Source of the DNA: JAJXSS01 sp964547135
GTDB lineage: Bacteria > Planctomycetota > Phycisphaerae > Phycisphaerales > Phycisphaeraceae
Direction of reading: 5' to 3'
DNA length: 23,315 bases
NCBI GenBank assembly: GCA_964547135.1
Contig: CAZJMK010000061.1
Coordinates: 1-23,315 of the forward strand
The translations under genes and the position numbers were made by a program. Numbering within the stretch: position 1 is the stretch's first letter; each line of letters opens with the position of its first letter. Shown one piece after another: positions 14,643 to 22,630 of this stretch. Under the pieces are notes generated by a model. That model was not told the DNA's origin. It did no database searches and saw only the letters and a list, made by a program, of their open reading frames with translations.

Positions 14643-14853
14643 GGCCAACCCTGGTACCGGGGCGAAAACAGAGGTGACCAAACCCCTGCCTCCAACACTG
14701 CCGATCATCGGACAACACTAGCGCCAGTATTAGACTGTTTTGCAAAAATGACAGGCAAAACGCAAAAGCATGAAAAATCATTAGGGGTTATTCAGGCATT
14801 GGTCGGGGGTGCAACCCGGAATGTCCCTCGGCGGTATGTTGTAATGAGTGAAC

Positions 14854-15456
14854 ATGATGCAGGCTTCAACCAGCGATGTACACATCGAATCGGTGCCAAC
14901 GCCGAGTGATGGTGCATTGGCGCAGCGCTGGGCGGAGGGTGATCGTGCAGCCGGGGCCATGCTGGTGGAGCGACACCAGGCGGTGGTGCGGGCGTTTTTA
15001 CGACGACTGGTGCCGCGTGCGGATTGGGCGGACGACCTGGCGCAGGAAACTTTTTTACGCTTGCTGCGCCATGCGGATCGATACGACCCGAAATACCCGA
15101 TGCGTACCTGGTTATTGACGATTGCCCGACGTTTGTTTTTGAATCACGCCCAACTGGCGGTGCATCGGCCCAGTGATGCGCAAGTCGATGCCTTGGTGAC
15201 ACGCGACACTTCACATGAATTACATGTTGAAGTGCAAGACGAGCAAGCCCATCAGCGGGTGATGATCGATCAGGCCTTGGCACGGTTGAGTGAGCCGCAG
15301 CGGACAGCCCTGGTGCTTTTTTATCAGCAGGACCAGTCGGTGGAGCAGATCGCGCAGGTGATGGAAGTGCCCCAGGGCACGGTGAAAAGTCATTTGTCAC
15401 GGGGCCGGATCGCCATGCGGCACTTGTTGTTGCAGACAAAAGGTGGTGCTTTATGA
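14854..15456 (+). CDS. ECF-type RNA polymerase sigma factor
   Basis: A sigma-70 family factor of 200 residues with only regions 2 and 4. Region 2 is about 30-95 (VRAFLRRLVPRADWADDLAQETFLR, MRTWLLTIARRLFLNH), and region 4 includes LSEPQRTALVLFYQQDQSVEQIAQVMEVPQGTVKSHLSRGR with a clear helix-turn-helix. ATG 14854 is used; an in-frame GTG at 14848 and an ATG at 14857 are alternatives, and no strong ribosome site distinguishes them. Its TGA overlaps the ATG of the anti-sigma gene by four bases (ATGA), so the two are translationally coupled. Such factors are normally held by the membrane partner and often activate their own operon; the signal here is unknown. Confidence 0.93.
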   Translation: MMQASTSDVHIESVPTPSDGALAQRWAEGDRAAGAMLVERHQAVVRAFLRRLVPRADWADDLAQETFLRLLRHADRYDPKYPMRTWLLTIARRLFLNHAQLAVHRPSDAQVDALVTRDTSHELHVEVQDEQAHQRVMIDQALARLSEPQRTALVLFYQQDQSVEQIAQVMEVPQGTVKSHLSRGRIAMRHLLLQTKGGAL

Positions 15457-16109
15457 ACTGTGAACAATACCAACGGATACTCGACGAAGGAACGCTCAGC
15501 GAACAACCACCCTCGCTGCTTACTGCGTTTCATGCCCATCGTGCGCAATGCCCCGACTGTGATCAGTTGTACCAGCTCGATCAAAGCTGGCAACAAGCCC
15601 TGCGCGATGATGTGTCGGGCCACGGGCTCGATTCAGCGTCATTTGCTCAACGGGTGATGGCTGCGGTGCAAAAGCAGGCGGTTGACAAGCCGGTGGTCGA
15701 GCATGAACCGGTGGCTTTGAATTTTCGCAGGCACTGGTTACCCGTGAGTCTGGCTGCGGCCATCGCGTTGGGTTTACTTTCAGGCCTGTGGTACCAACTG
15801 GCTCAAAAACCACCATCGACCTCACCCCCACACACCATGACCCAGCAACCCGCGCACGCACAGGGTTCGGGGGCAGCGATGGTTTCATTGGTGCGCAGCG
15901 TGCAGGGGCAATGGGTGACGCAACCCTTGGCGCTGCTCGACGGTATGCCTGAGCACAGGCTGCAAGTCGATTGGCAGACCATGCTCAAGCGCGTACCCAG
16001 CCTGCTGCCCGACCCGGCCCGATTGACGCACCCCACGGACACCCCCACGCAAGACAAGGAACAACTACATGGAAACTTACCCCCACGAAAATCACCGCAA
16101 CTGGGTTGA
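15453..16109 (+). CDS. Membrane-bound zinc-type anti-sigma factor
   Basis: A 218-residue partner of the preceding ECF sigma factor. The N-terminal cytoplasmic domain has the ZAS signature H-x3-C-x2-C (His29, Cys33, Cys36, in FHAHRAQCPDC), followed by a single transmembrane helix (WLPVSLAAAIALGLLSGLWYQL, about 94-115) and a periplasmic tail of roughly 100 residues that is Pro/Thr-rich and poorly conserved. It should sequester the sigma factor at the membrane and release it on a signal from the envelope. Coupling by a four-base overlap supports equal expression. The exported protein 70 bases downstream may be a target or part of the sensing. Confidence 0.88.
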   Translation: MNCEQYQRILDEGTLSEQPPSLLTAFHAHRAQCPDCDQLYQLDQSWQQALRDDVSGHGLDSASFAQRVMAAVQKQAVDKPVVEHEPVALNFRRHWLPVSLAAAIALGLLSGLWYQLAQKPPSTSPPHTMTQQPAHAQGSGAAMVSLVRSVQGQWVTQPLALLDGMPEHRLQVDWQTMLKRVPSLLPDPARLTHPTDTPTQDKEQLHGNLPPRKSPQLG

Positions 16110-16178
16110 AGATTGATAAGGGACGCCTGCCCCACCAGATCAGTCATGAAACACTTTTTTACCACGAAAGGTTTAACC

Positions 16179-17765
16179 ATGAAAACGATTCCCCGAATTT
16201 GCCTTGCCTTACTGGTACTACTGACCTGCATTGTTCCGGTGCAGGCACAGGTGGGCGCACAACTGGCGCCGCCCCAAGCCGGGGTGATGATTCAGGTCGA
16301 TGACCTGGCCAAGCTGCGTGCCGACTGGGAGAAAGACCCGCTGGTGCAGATGGTGCTGGATCGCACCGGCATCGATCAGGGCAACGAGGGGTGGGACCTC
16401 ATCAAAACCGTCATGGGCATGGACACCGCTCAGATACTTGATACCTACTTTGGCAAACGCATTGTCTTCATCGCGGAGGAAGAGGGCGATGGCAAACCGG
16501 GGGTGATTCTTTCGCAGGTCACCGCGCAAAATGCGCAATTGGCAATCGAACGATTGGGGCTGATACCGCAGGGCAAAGCCGGTGATTTTGAATTGTTCAC
16601 CACCAGTGATGACAAGGGCCAGTTTGCTTTCAGTAACGGATGGATGGCCATGTGCGACATCGCGCATTTGGATTACATGACCCAGGTACTCGAACGTGAT
16701 CCGCAAAGCCCCTCATTGGCGGAACAGGCTGACTACAAGGCTTTGGTGGGTAAGTTACCCAAACAACACAATGCCCTGGTCTTTGTGCGTAAGCCGGCGG
16801 AAAAACAAGTGCATGCGTTGTCGCTGCAAGCCGAGCAGAAAAGTATCACGGTTCACTATGCGGGCCAGCCGGGCGCCAAGGGGGTTGAATTTTTGCAACT
16901 CAATCGTTCGGGCGTGGTGAGTACCGGGCCGTTGCCCAAGGCGACGCTGGGGGTGTTGGCCATGAACCTGTTTTCACCCGACATGCCGATCGAAAACGAA
17001 CGTATGCTCGATCGGCTGATTGCCCCGCGTACCTTGCGCAACGATGTATTGCCCAAACTGGCCGGACCGGTGCTGTTGGCTCTGGCGGAAGAATCACCAG
17101 CAACAAGTGGGGCCGTCAAAAACAATGGTCGTCCGCAACCGGTGCTGGCTCTGGCGATTGAACTCAAGGATGCGAGCGTCGCGGCGGATTTCAAACGGCT
17201 GCTCGATGGGGCTGCGCTACTGCTCAACATTCAATCCGCGCAGTGGGGGACTGAGCCGGTGGCACTCAATGATCAGAGTTATGCAGGTGCGGCATTTCGT
17301 GTGGCGGACATCGGGCCGATGCTGGCCGACCGTGCCCAGCGGCCGGAGTTGGAAAACATGCAGTTGGTGTATGGTCAGGTGGGTTCATGGTTCATGCTGG
17401 CGACCAGCCGATCGTTTTATGAAAAATGCCTCGATGCCGCAGCCGAGCCTTCGCAAAGGTTCAAAGCACCGAGTGCACCGGCATCATCATCGAGTAATTC
17501 AGGTGCCAAGGCTGCGCCCTTGGGGTTATTGGCGCTGCAACCCCAGCCGTTGGCAGCACACTTGCAGCAGTGGATCAAATTCTGGGAAAAAGAGCGTCCG
17601 CAATTGTTGACTGCTGCCCGTCAGCAACCGCAATCGCCCGAAGGCAAATTCGCCCAGGCTGTGTTGATGTCGGAGGAAGTGCTGCGTCAACTCAAAAACG
17701 TGAACATGCAGGTACACCAGTTCGACGAACAAACCCTTGGCGCGACGTTGACCATCACGCGGTGA
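16179..17765 (+). CDS. Exported protein of unknown function downstream of the ECF pair
   Basis: A 528-residue secreted or periplasmic protein. ATG 16179 has GAAAGG eight bases upstream and starts a standard signal peptide (MKTIPRICLALLVLLTCIVPVQA, likely cut after VQA). In-frame starts further up (16113, 16146) would put a basic extension in front of the signal and are rejected. The mature part opens with an APPQAGVMIQVDDLAKLRADWEKDPL segment and has repeated strand-rich blocks (PVLALAIELKDAS, MQLVYGQVGSWFMLATSRSFYEKCLDAA), resembling DUF3352-type proteins in style, though I cannot confirm the family. A Ser/Ala low-complexity stretch lies near residues 430-445. Same orientation and close spacing suggest the operon sigma, anti-sigma, this gene. 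Role unknown. Confidence 0.85.
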   Translation: MKTIPRICLALLVLLTCIVPVQAQVGAQLAPPQAGVMIQVDDLAKLRADWEKDPLVQMVLDRTGIDQGNEGWDLIKTVMGMDTAQILDTYFGKRIVFIAEEEGDGKPGVILSQVTAQNAQLAIERLGLIPQGKAGDFELFTTSDDKGQFAFSNGWMAMCDIAHLDYMTQVLERDPQSPSLAEQADYKALVGKLPKQHNALVFVRKPAEKQVHALSLQAEQKSITVHYAGQPGAKGVEFLQLNRSGVVSTGPLPKATLGVLAMNLFSPDMPIENERMLDRLIAPRTLRNDVLPKLAGPVLLALAEESPATSGAVKNNGRPQPVLALAIELKDASVAADFKRLLDGAALLLNIQSAQWGTEPVALNDQSYAGAAFRVADIGPMLADRAQRPELENMQLVYGQVGSWFMLATSRSFYEKCLDAAAEPSQRFKAPSAPASSSSNSGAKAAPLGLLALQPQPLAAHLQQWIKFWEKERPQLLTAARQQPQSPEGKFAQAVLMSEEVLRQLKNVNMQVHQFDEQTLGATLTITR

Positions 17766-17784
17766 GGCATGAAAATGCACCACA

Positions 17785-18546
17785 CTATGTCGCCTGATTA
17801 TTGAACTTGAATCCATACAGCCGTGATAGCCAATCAAGAAAAGCTAATGCTTCTGGCGAATTGGCTTGTAATTTTTTTCTCGTAATTGCTGTTCCGAATG
17901 ATTGGCCTGGTTCATCTTGCCAAGCCAGCCAAGCACGTAATTCCGCCTTGATTTTGTCCTTTTTGGCAAAACAGTTGTGCTTAATCATCGAGGATGTCAG
18001 TAACTTGTTTGCATCATCAACAATTGCCTGAACCTGCGAGGTGCACGTTTTTGCATGCGGGAGAATCGGGTCGTCGCTGGGAATGAGTGTTTGAATCAAA
18101 TGTTCGAGTTTTTGTCCATCGGTTTTACAATCCGGCATGAGCCAGATACCAAACGGTTGGGGGTACCCTCTTATTTTCCCAATATACCCTTGTGATTTAT
18201 GCGTTATACATGAAGATGGAAGTGGTGATTCAAGTTGTATATGGTTGTTTAAAATTGACTCGATACAATCATTCACCTTTGCCCATCGGCTTGTTGCATC
18301 TGTGTCAATATCAAAAACAAAACCACAGGCTTTCACTGTATTGATTTTAATAATGTCTGGCATCGTTTTAAAAAGCTCGGTGTCACTGCCAGTACTCTCA
18401 TGCGTATCGCCAGCATGAGTAATAAACAGGTGCTTTTTGCCCCGTTCCGTGTCGTAACCATGGCGCTTCATCAACGCCGCAATTGCACTGATGTCATCAA
18501 CGCCTTCTACATATAAGGCTGGAATATCGTTGGGTGGTCTTTTCAT
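17785..18546 (-). CDS. DUF3226 TOPRIM-like protein, partner of the ATPase
   Basis: A 253-residue protein of DUF3226 type with TOPRIM features: LYVEGVDDISAIAALMKRHG with Glu14 as the usual catalytic Glu, FVFDIDTD with Asp79/81/83 as metal ligands, and the family segment FGIWLMPDCKTDGQKLEHLIQTLIP (Glu148). The TOPRIM fold suggests a metal-dependent nuclease or nicking role. Its ATG overlaps the ATPase stop by four bases. Together they resemble split OLD-type systems (for example PARIS AriA-AriB, where the TOPRIM partner is DUF4435). The TOPRIM family here differs, so it is best called a PARIS/AbiL-like pair of uncertain class. The sequence is much AT-richer than its neighbours and converges with the exported-protein gene at a spacing of 19 bases. 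Confidence 0.85.
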   Translation of the reverse strand: MKRPPNDIPALYVEGVDDISAIAALMKRHGYDTERGKKHLFITHAGDTHESTGSDTELFKTMPDIIKINTVKACGFVFDIDTDATSRWAKVNDCIESILNNHIQLESPLPSSCITHKSQGYIGKIRGYPQPFGIWLMPDCKTDGQKLEHLIQTLIPSDDPILPHAKTCTSQVQAIVDDANKLLTSSMIKHNCFAKKDKIKAELRAWLAWQDEPGQSFGTAITRKKLQANSPEALAFLDWLSRLYGFKFNNQAT

Positions 18547-19640
18547 CGCGGATCGATATGGTTTCGTTCCATCCGGGCAAGTGAATCACCATTGAAGGCA
18601 ATGCTATGTCCGATTGTACGGTCAATTTTATGGATGGAAACACTATTAAGAATATCCGATTCCTCCTGACAAAGCTTTGAAAGTCCTTCGATGCAATCCC
18701 AACTATGTGTGGTAGCAAAAACCTGAACATTCGAAGCCTTTGCCCGTTTGACAATCATCCTCCACATGTCCTGCATGATAGTATAGTGTAATCCCGTATC
18801 AATTTCGTCGGCTAGCAATGCGCCATCAGTCGTGCAAGCAAGACTGGAAGACAAGGCTAGGATGCGACGCATACCGTCGCCCATACTGCCGAGAGGAATA
18901 GGTAACTTATGATCTTTCAATAGTACGATTGCGCCAGCTCGACTTCCACGGTAGGCGTAATCTGTCACGCCGGTTAAAAAATCAACCGCATCAACATTGT
19001 TATCCAGTATACGTAAAGCAGCCTCAATTTCTGGACCTAAGCGCTTGATTTTTACTTCGTCATACATTTGGGCCAATTGAGGAACATCCAATGAGTCGGG
19101 ACCTATAAACCTAACCATAGGCCCCTCAGGCCTTTGAAATATATCAATCCGTCGAATACGCGGAAGTGTCTCAAAATCCAATCCGCCGTCGCGCGTCATT
19201 CGAAATTGTCGATCCTCGCGTTCTGTAGAAATGCCTCCTTCGATGATCAGCTTTGCAGCTGAATATCGAGGCTGAGCATCTGTGGGATCATCAGATTCTA
19301 TCTGCTTAGGTTTGGTTGGTACTATTTTAATGTGAACCGGTTTATGTCCATTATCGCCCTGAATGGAGACGACTTTATCTTGCGTCAATTGATGCCCGTG
19401 AAATAGATGGCTTGGATCAATCATGCGACGGGAAGATCGCGACATCAAAAATTCACCCCTGCGAGTTGCAATATCGTAAAGTACGAAAGGGTCCCCTCCT
19501 GATACAAGAAATTGAATCGCTTCAAGTAATGCGGTTTTCCCACTATTATTTTTCCCTACCAACAGATTGACCTGTGTAAGCCCAGTCATCCCGTAGGATG
19601 GAAACCCACGGTAGTTTTTAATATCAACTTTGTTGAGCAT
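18543..19640 (-). CDS. OLD-like/AAA15-type ATPase, putative defence protein
   Basis: A 365-residue ABC-type ATPase of the AAA15/21 (OLD/RecF-like) class. Motifs: N-terminal VDIKNYRGF strand, Walker A GKNNSGKT (29-36), ABC-signature region LGSMGDGMRRIL (250-261), Walker B LLADEIDTGLH (275-285, Asp278-Glu279), and the switch TTHS with His312. All catalytic positions are intact, so an active ATPase is expected. It lacks its own TOPRIM domain; that function is supplied by the overlapping DUF3226 gene. In comparable systems the ATPase senses phage proteins or DNA and licenses the TOPRIM effector, often causing abortive infection; that role is inference here. The ATG at 19640 follows AGAG by about ten bases. 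The module starts directly after the eda stop, and its base composition suggests acquisition. Confidence 0.9.
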   Translation of the reverse strand: MLNKVDIKNYRGFPSYGMTGLTQVNLLVGKNNSGKTALLEAIQFLVSGGDPFVLYDIATRRGEFLMSRSSRRMIDPSHLFHGHQLTQDKVVSIQGDNGHKPVHIKIVPTKPKQIESDDPTDAQPRYSAAKLIIEGGISTEREDRQFRMTRDGGLDFETLPRIRRIDIFQRPEGPMVRFIGPDSLDVPQLAQMYDEVKIKRLGPEIEAALRILDNNVDAVDFLTGVTDYAYRGSRAGAIVLLKDHKLPIPLGSMGDGMRRILALSSSLACTTDGALLADEIDTGLHYTIMQDMWRMIVKRAKASNVQVFATTHSWDCIEGLSKLCQEESDILNSVSIHKIDRTIGHSIAFNGDSLARMERNHIDPR

Positions 19641-19713
19641 TTTTCGTTACTCTGCCGATTCAGATAATCGTCCAACATAGGCAATGAGTCTCTTATAAAT
19701 GATTTTATCGGAT

Positions 19714-19743
19714 ATTGTACCAGGAGGCGATGAATATCACCAA
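19714..19743 (-). promoter_or_regulatory. Possible promoter of the ATPase-TOPRIM unit
   Basis: On the minus strand: -10 TACAAT (19719-19714), an 18-base spacer and a weak -35 TTGGTG (19743-19738), in the 109-base AT-rich spacer between eda and the ATPase. It leaves a leader of about 65 bases. Confidence 0.3.
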
Positions 19744-19749
19744 TATTCG

Positions 19750-20400
19750 TTACCCCCGGGCCTGTTGCACCTTTTCGACAAACTGTTTGGCCAACTGGGT
19801 CAGCCCGGCCCAATCCTTGTTCTTCAATAAATCTTTTTTCACCAGGGACGAACCCACGCCCACGCACACCGCCCCGGCTTTGATCCAATCCGTTGTGGTG
19901 GTCAGGTCCACGCCGCCGGTGGGGGTCAGTTTCAACTGCGGCATCGGGGCCAGCAGGTCCTTGAAATACGATGGACCGAACACGTTGGCGGGGAACACTT
20001 TCACCACATCGGCACCGGCGGAGTAGGCGGTGATGATTTCCGTGGGCGTCAGTCCGCCGGGGATGATCGGCCGACCGTAGCGATGCGCCATGACGATGGT
20101 TTCGACATTCAATGCCGGGCAGACCACGAATTGAGCGCCAGCCAGTATCGCCGCGCGACAGGTTTCCGGGTCCAGCACCGACCCGACGCCGATGACCGCA
20201 TCATCCCCCAACGCGGCACGAGCGGTGGCGATGGCATCGAGCGCGCCGGGGGTGGTCATGGTGATTTCGGAAAAAATCACACCGCCGTCGCGCAAAGATT
20301 TGCAGACATCGACCAGTTGATTGGGCGAGTCGGCGCGAATGACTGCGACGATGCCGGAACGCTCCATTTCAGCGACGAGACGATGACGATCTTGTTTCAT
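19750..20400 (-). CDS. eda: KDPG/KHG aldolase (2-dehydro-3-deoxy-phosphogluconate aldolase)
   Basis: Class I aldolase of 216 residues, typical length, splitting KDPG to pyruvate and glyceraldehyde-3-P (Entner-Doudoroff and uronate pathways) and possibly 4-hydroxy-2-oxoglutarate. Active-site residues are present: Glu45 in SEITMTTP, the Schiff-base lysine Lys134 in DVVKVFPAN, Arg22 in VAVIRA, and the phosphate-binding TPTGGV and GVGSSL loops. ATG 20400 has AAAGG with normal spacing. No edd or uronate genes are adjacent, so substrate preference is not defined by context. Directly beyond its stop begins the AT-rich defence module, which is on the same strand but has its own spacer. Confidence 0.95.
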   Translation of the reverse strand: MKQDRHRLVAEMERSGIVAVIRADSPNQLVDVCKSLRDGGVIFSEITMTTPGALDAIATARAALGDDAVIGVGSVLDPETCRAAILAGAQFVVCPALNVETIVMAHRYGRPIIPGGLTPTEIITAYSAGADVVKVFPANVFGPSYFKDLLAPMPQLKLTPTGGVDLTTTTDWIKAGAVCVGVGSSLVKKDLLKNKDWAGLTQLAKQFVEKVQQARG

Positions 20401-20439
20401 GGGTAAACCTTTGGTCTATGGGGGAGGGTATCAGAAGAT

Positions 20440-20652
20440 GAGAAGTGGTCAAGTGACCAAATCATGTTCGGATGTTAGCGCCGCGATTGATCGCGTTGGT
20501 AGAAGTGGTTAATCGGTGAGTCGGTGGGTCGGTTAATCGGGAAGAAAAATACAATTCCGCCCGAGTCACCAAACCATACCCAAGCCCTCGGCTTGCCAGC
20601 CTCGTACTTGGCTTGGTTCTGTCACTCGACCAGTCGGCCACTTCTTACTTCG
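20440..20652. repeat. Compound repeat: octamer arms around a TTAGCGC hairpin core
   Basis: The left arm 20441-20458 consists of 8-bp units (AAGTGGTC, AAGTGACC). AAATCATGTTCG (20459-20470) matches 10599-10610. The core 20474-20497 is the exact reverse complement of 29-52 and can fold on CGCGAT/ATCGCG. It is followed by octamers GGTTAATC, GGTGAGTC, GGTGGGTC, GGTTAATC (20507-20538). The right arm 20623-20652 uses the CACTCGAC unit, inverted relative to the left arm. The element fills the spacer between eda and the histidine kinase; no gene is seen inside. Confidence 0.8.
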
Positions 20653-20676
20653 TGTTTTCGTGGCGCATTTTCGATG

Positions 20677-21627
20677 TTACGAACGGACGGTCGAGGTGTC
20701 GGCTGGTTCCAGGTCATCATCGCTTTCATCGCTGGGCGGATCGAACTGCACGACCAGGGTGCATGAAAACCCATGTTCGGAGGAGTGAATCGTGGCGCTG
20801 CCGGCCAGTTCGAAACGGGTGAGTCCTTCGATGATGGCCAGGCCTTGGTGAGGGTGATGGGTGGCGCCGAGGACGGACGACCCGCCGGTCTCGCTCCAGG
20901 CAATGCGGGCACGGGTTCCGTCGGCGTTGGTGACCAGTACATCGACATCAAGGGTGACCTTGCCGGTGGGCGTGGAGAGTGCCCCATACTGACGGGCATG
21001 GGTGAACAGTTCGTGAAACACCATCGCCAGGGCGGGGGCCTGTCGCAGGGTGACGTGCAGTTCGGGGATGTTCAGGTGCAGACGTGGGGCGATGTTGTCC
21101 CATGAGGTGCCGGCGTCGGCCATGGCCAGGGCCAGTCGGCGCACATCCAGCCCGGCAAAGTGGTTGATCGCCAGGGCTTCGTGAGTGCGTTTGAGCGCGA
21201 GTATTTTGTTGCGGATCAATTCGGCCAGGGCTGACTGATCGCTGGCTTGTCGTTCGTAAAGCGACACCAGTGAAAACAGGTTGGCCAAATTGTTTTTGAC
21301 GCGATGATCCAGTTCACGCAGCAGGTGCTGGCGGGCCAGTGCGTTGGCCTGTGCTTGGCGCTGGGCGGCTTCCAGGTGCAGGGCACGACGTTCGAGTTGG
21401 CTGGTGTACGAGCGCACCAACAGGTAAAGCAACAGTGCCGTGATAAGAACAAAGGACCAACCCTTGATCATGGAATAAAACGCCAGTTCGCTTGGGGCTT
21501 GTACCAACAGGGCCAGCAGGTAGTCGGAAAACAATATGTACACGGCGGACACGACGGCATAAATGCAGGCAATCCGCCAGGCTGCCTGTCGGGCTGTACG
21601 CGGTGTGACTTGTGGCATTTTTGACAT
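20677..21627 (-). CDS. Membrane sensor histidine kinase, HWE/HisKA_2 type
   Basis: A 316-residue kinase. ATG 21627 is chosen for the GGGGG site seven to eight bases upstream; up to 32 extra residues to 21723 look non-native. Two transmembrane helices (about 17-42 and 55-71) with a short external loop form a minimal sensor (ILFSDYLLALLV, KGWSFVLITALLLYLLV), then a short coiled linker and the HisKA_2 dimerisation motif LRELDHRVKNNLANL with phospho-acceptor His108. The ATPase part has the N-box-like FHELFTHARQYGALS and a C-terminal GLAIIEGL glycine region. The usual HELATNA is changed to HELFTHA, so the key Asn is replaced by His, which is unusual. No response regulator is adjacent, so this is an orphan kinase. 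The last 20 residues are acidic and disordered. Confidence 0.88.
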   Translation of the reverse strand: MSKMPQVTPRTARQAAWRIACIYAVVSAVYILFSDYLLALLVQAPSELAFYSMIKGWSFVLITALLLYLLVRSYTSQLERRALHLEAAQRQAQANALARQHLLRELDHRVKNNLANLFSLVSLYERQASDQSALAELIRNKILALKRTHEALAINHFAGLDVRRLALAMADAGTSWDNIAPRLHLNIPELHVTLRQAPALAMVFHELFTHARQYGALSTPTGKVTLDVDVLVTNADGTRARIAWSETGGSSVLGATHHPHQGLAIIEGLTRFELAGSATIHSSEHGFSCTLVVQFDPPSDESDDDLEPADTSTVRS

Positions 21628-21821
21628 GATGCACCCCCATCCGCAGTCGAATTCCATATGAAAACTGACTGGAATCGCTGCCTGCAATTGAGGTCCTGAT
21701 ATCCCCATCATAATCACGCTCACGGATATTCAAAGCAAAATATCTGCAATCGGCACATCAATCGGTACATTTGCCGAATCGCTTTTCAATGGGCGGACTG
21801 CGCAGCGATATGCTGTGAGTC

Positions 21822-22628
21822 ATGCAACCCCCGGCTGATCATGTTCAGCAAGTCGTCACCGCGCTGCAGCAGGCACGCAAGTATGCCCACCTCTGCCCCG
21901 CCACGTTGGAACGCACCGCGCAGTGGGCTTGCGTCCGCCATGCTGATCATGACGATGCCCTCAAAGCCGCCAAGCGAAAATTGCATCAGGTGTTCGCCTC
22001 GTACCTTTCAGGCGATTTTCGCAAAGTCGAAAAGCTGTTGCACACGGTCGATTGGCAGCGGGATGACGATGTGCATCGCGTGGCGAAGCAAGTGTTGCAA
22101 TGGCACACCAGTTCTGCGGAGCGCAGCGATGCTTTGGCCGGGTTGTATCGACAATGGTGGGCGATCACGGGCAAGCCTGAATCGCTGGTGGACTTAGGTG
22201 GCGGGCTGCATGTGTTTGCTTTGCCTTGGATGGAACTGCCCTGCAGCACACGCTACGAGCTTACGGAAATCGACACGCGCTTGGTGTCACTGGCTAATGA
22301 TTGGTTGCAAGGTTTGGGGCAACCGGGACAGGCGCACGCGCAGGATTTACTGGTCACACGCTGGACGCAACCGGTCGATGTTGCCTTGTTATTGAAAGTG
22401 GCCCCCTGTCTGGAACAACAGCAACCGGGGGCGACGCTGCAACTGTTGCGCGATCTGCCAGCCAAGTGGGTCATCGTTTCGTTCCCCACCCGCAGCCTGG
22501 GCGGACGCGACAAGGGCATGAGCGCTCACTACGATCAGCAGATGCAGCAATGGGCGGACGCATTGCAGCGCCCGTTGCAGACGGTGACGATGACAAGGGA
22601 AACCTATTACTTTTTGCGGGGAGGTTAG
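21822..22628 (+). CDS. 16S rRNA (guanine1405-N7)-methyltransferase family (Rmt/FmrO-like)
   Basis: A 268-residue SAM-dependent methyltransferase of the aminoglycoside-resistance Rmt family (ArmA, RmtB, FmrO, Sgm). Seen: an N-terminal helical rRNA-binding part (TLERTAQWACVRHADHDDALKAAKRKLHQVF), the SAM motif LVDLGGGLHVFALPWM, an acidic motif TEIDTRLV, VDVALLLKVAPCLEQQQPGATL, and the strongly diagnostic VIVSFPTRSLGGRDKGMSAHYDQQ. Known members methylate N7 of G1405 in the ribosomal A site and give high-level resistance to 4,6-disubstituted aminoglycosides. Motif I reads GGGLHVF where ArmA/Rmt usually have GCGLNPLA, so activity or the exact target may differ. ATG 21822 is assumed; no strong ribosome site is visible. 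It is chromosomal beside housekeeping genes, with no mobile element attached except repeats. Confidence 0.85.
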   Translation: MQPPADHVQQVVTALQQARKYAHLCPATLERTAQWACVRHADHDDALKAAKRKLHQVFASYLSGDFRKVEKLLHTVDWQRDDDVHRVAKQVLQWHTSSAERSDALAGLYRQWWAITGKPESLVDLGGGLHVFALPWMELPCSTRYELTEIDTRLVSLANDWLQGLGQPGQAHAQDLLVTRWTQPVDVALLLKVAPCLEQQQPGATLQLLRDLPAKWVIVSFPTRSLGGRDKGMSAHYDQQMQQWADALQRPLQTVTMTRETYYFLRGG

Positions 22629-22630
22629 CA

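Noticed and set aside
19586..19680. Short upstream frame overlapping the ATPase start
   Set aside because: It would be 30 codons with no ribosome site or family resemblance; probably chance.
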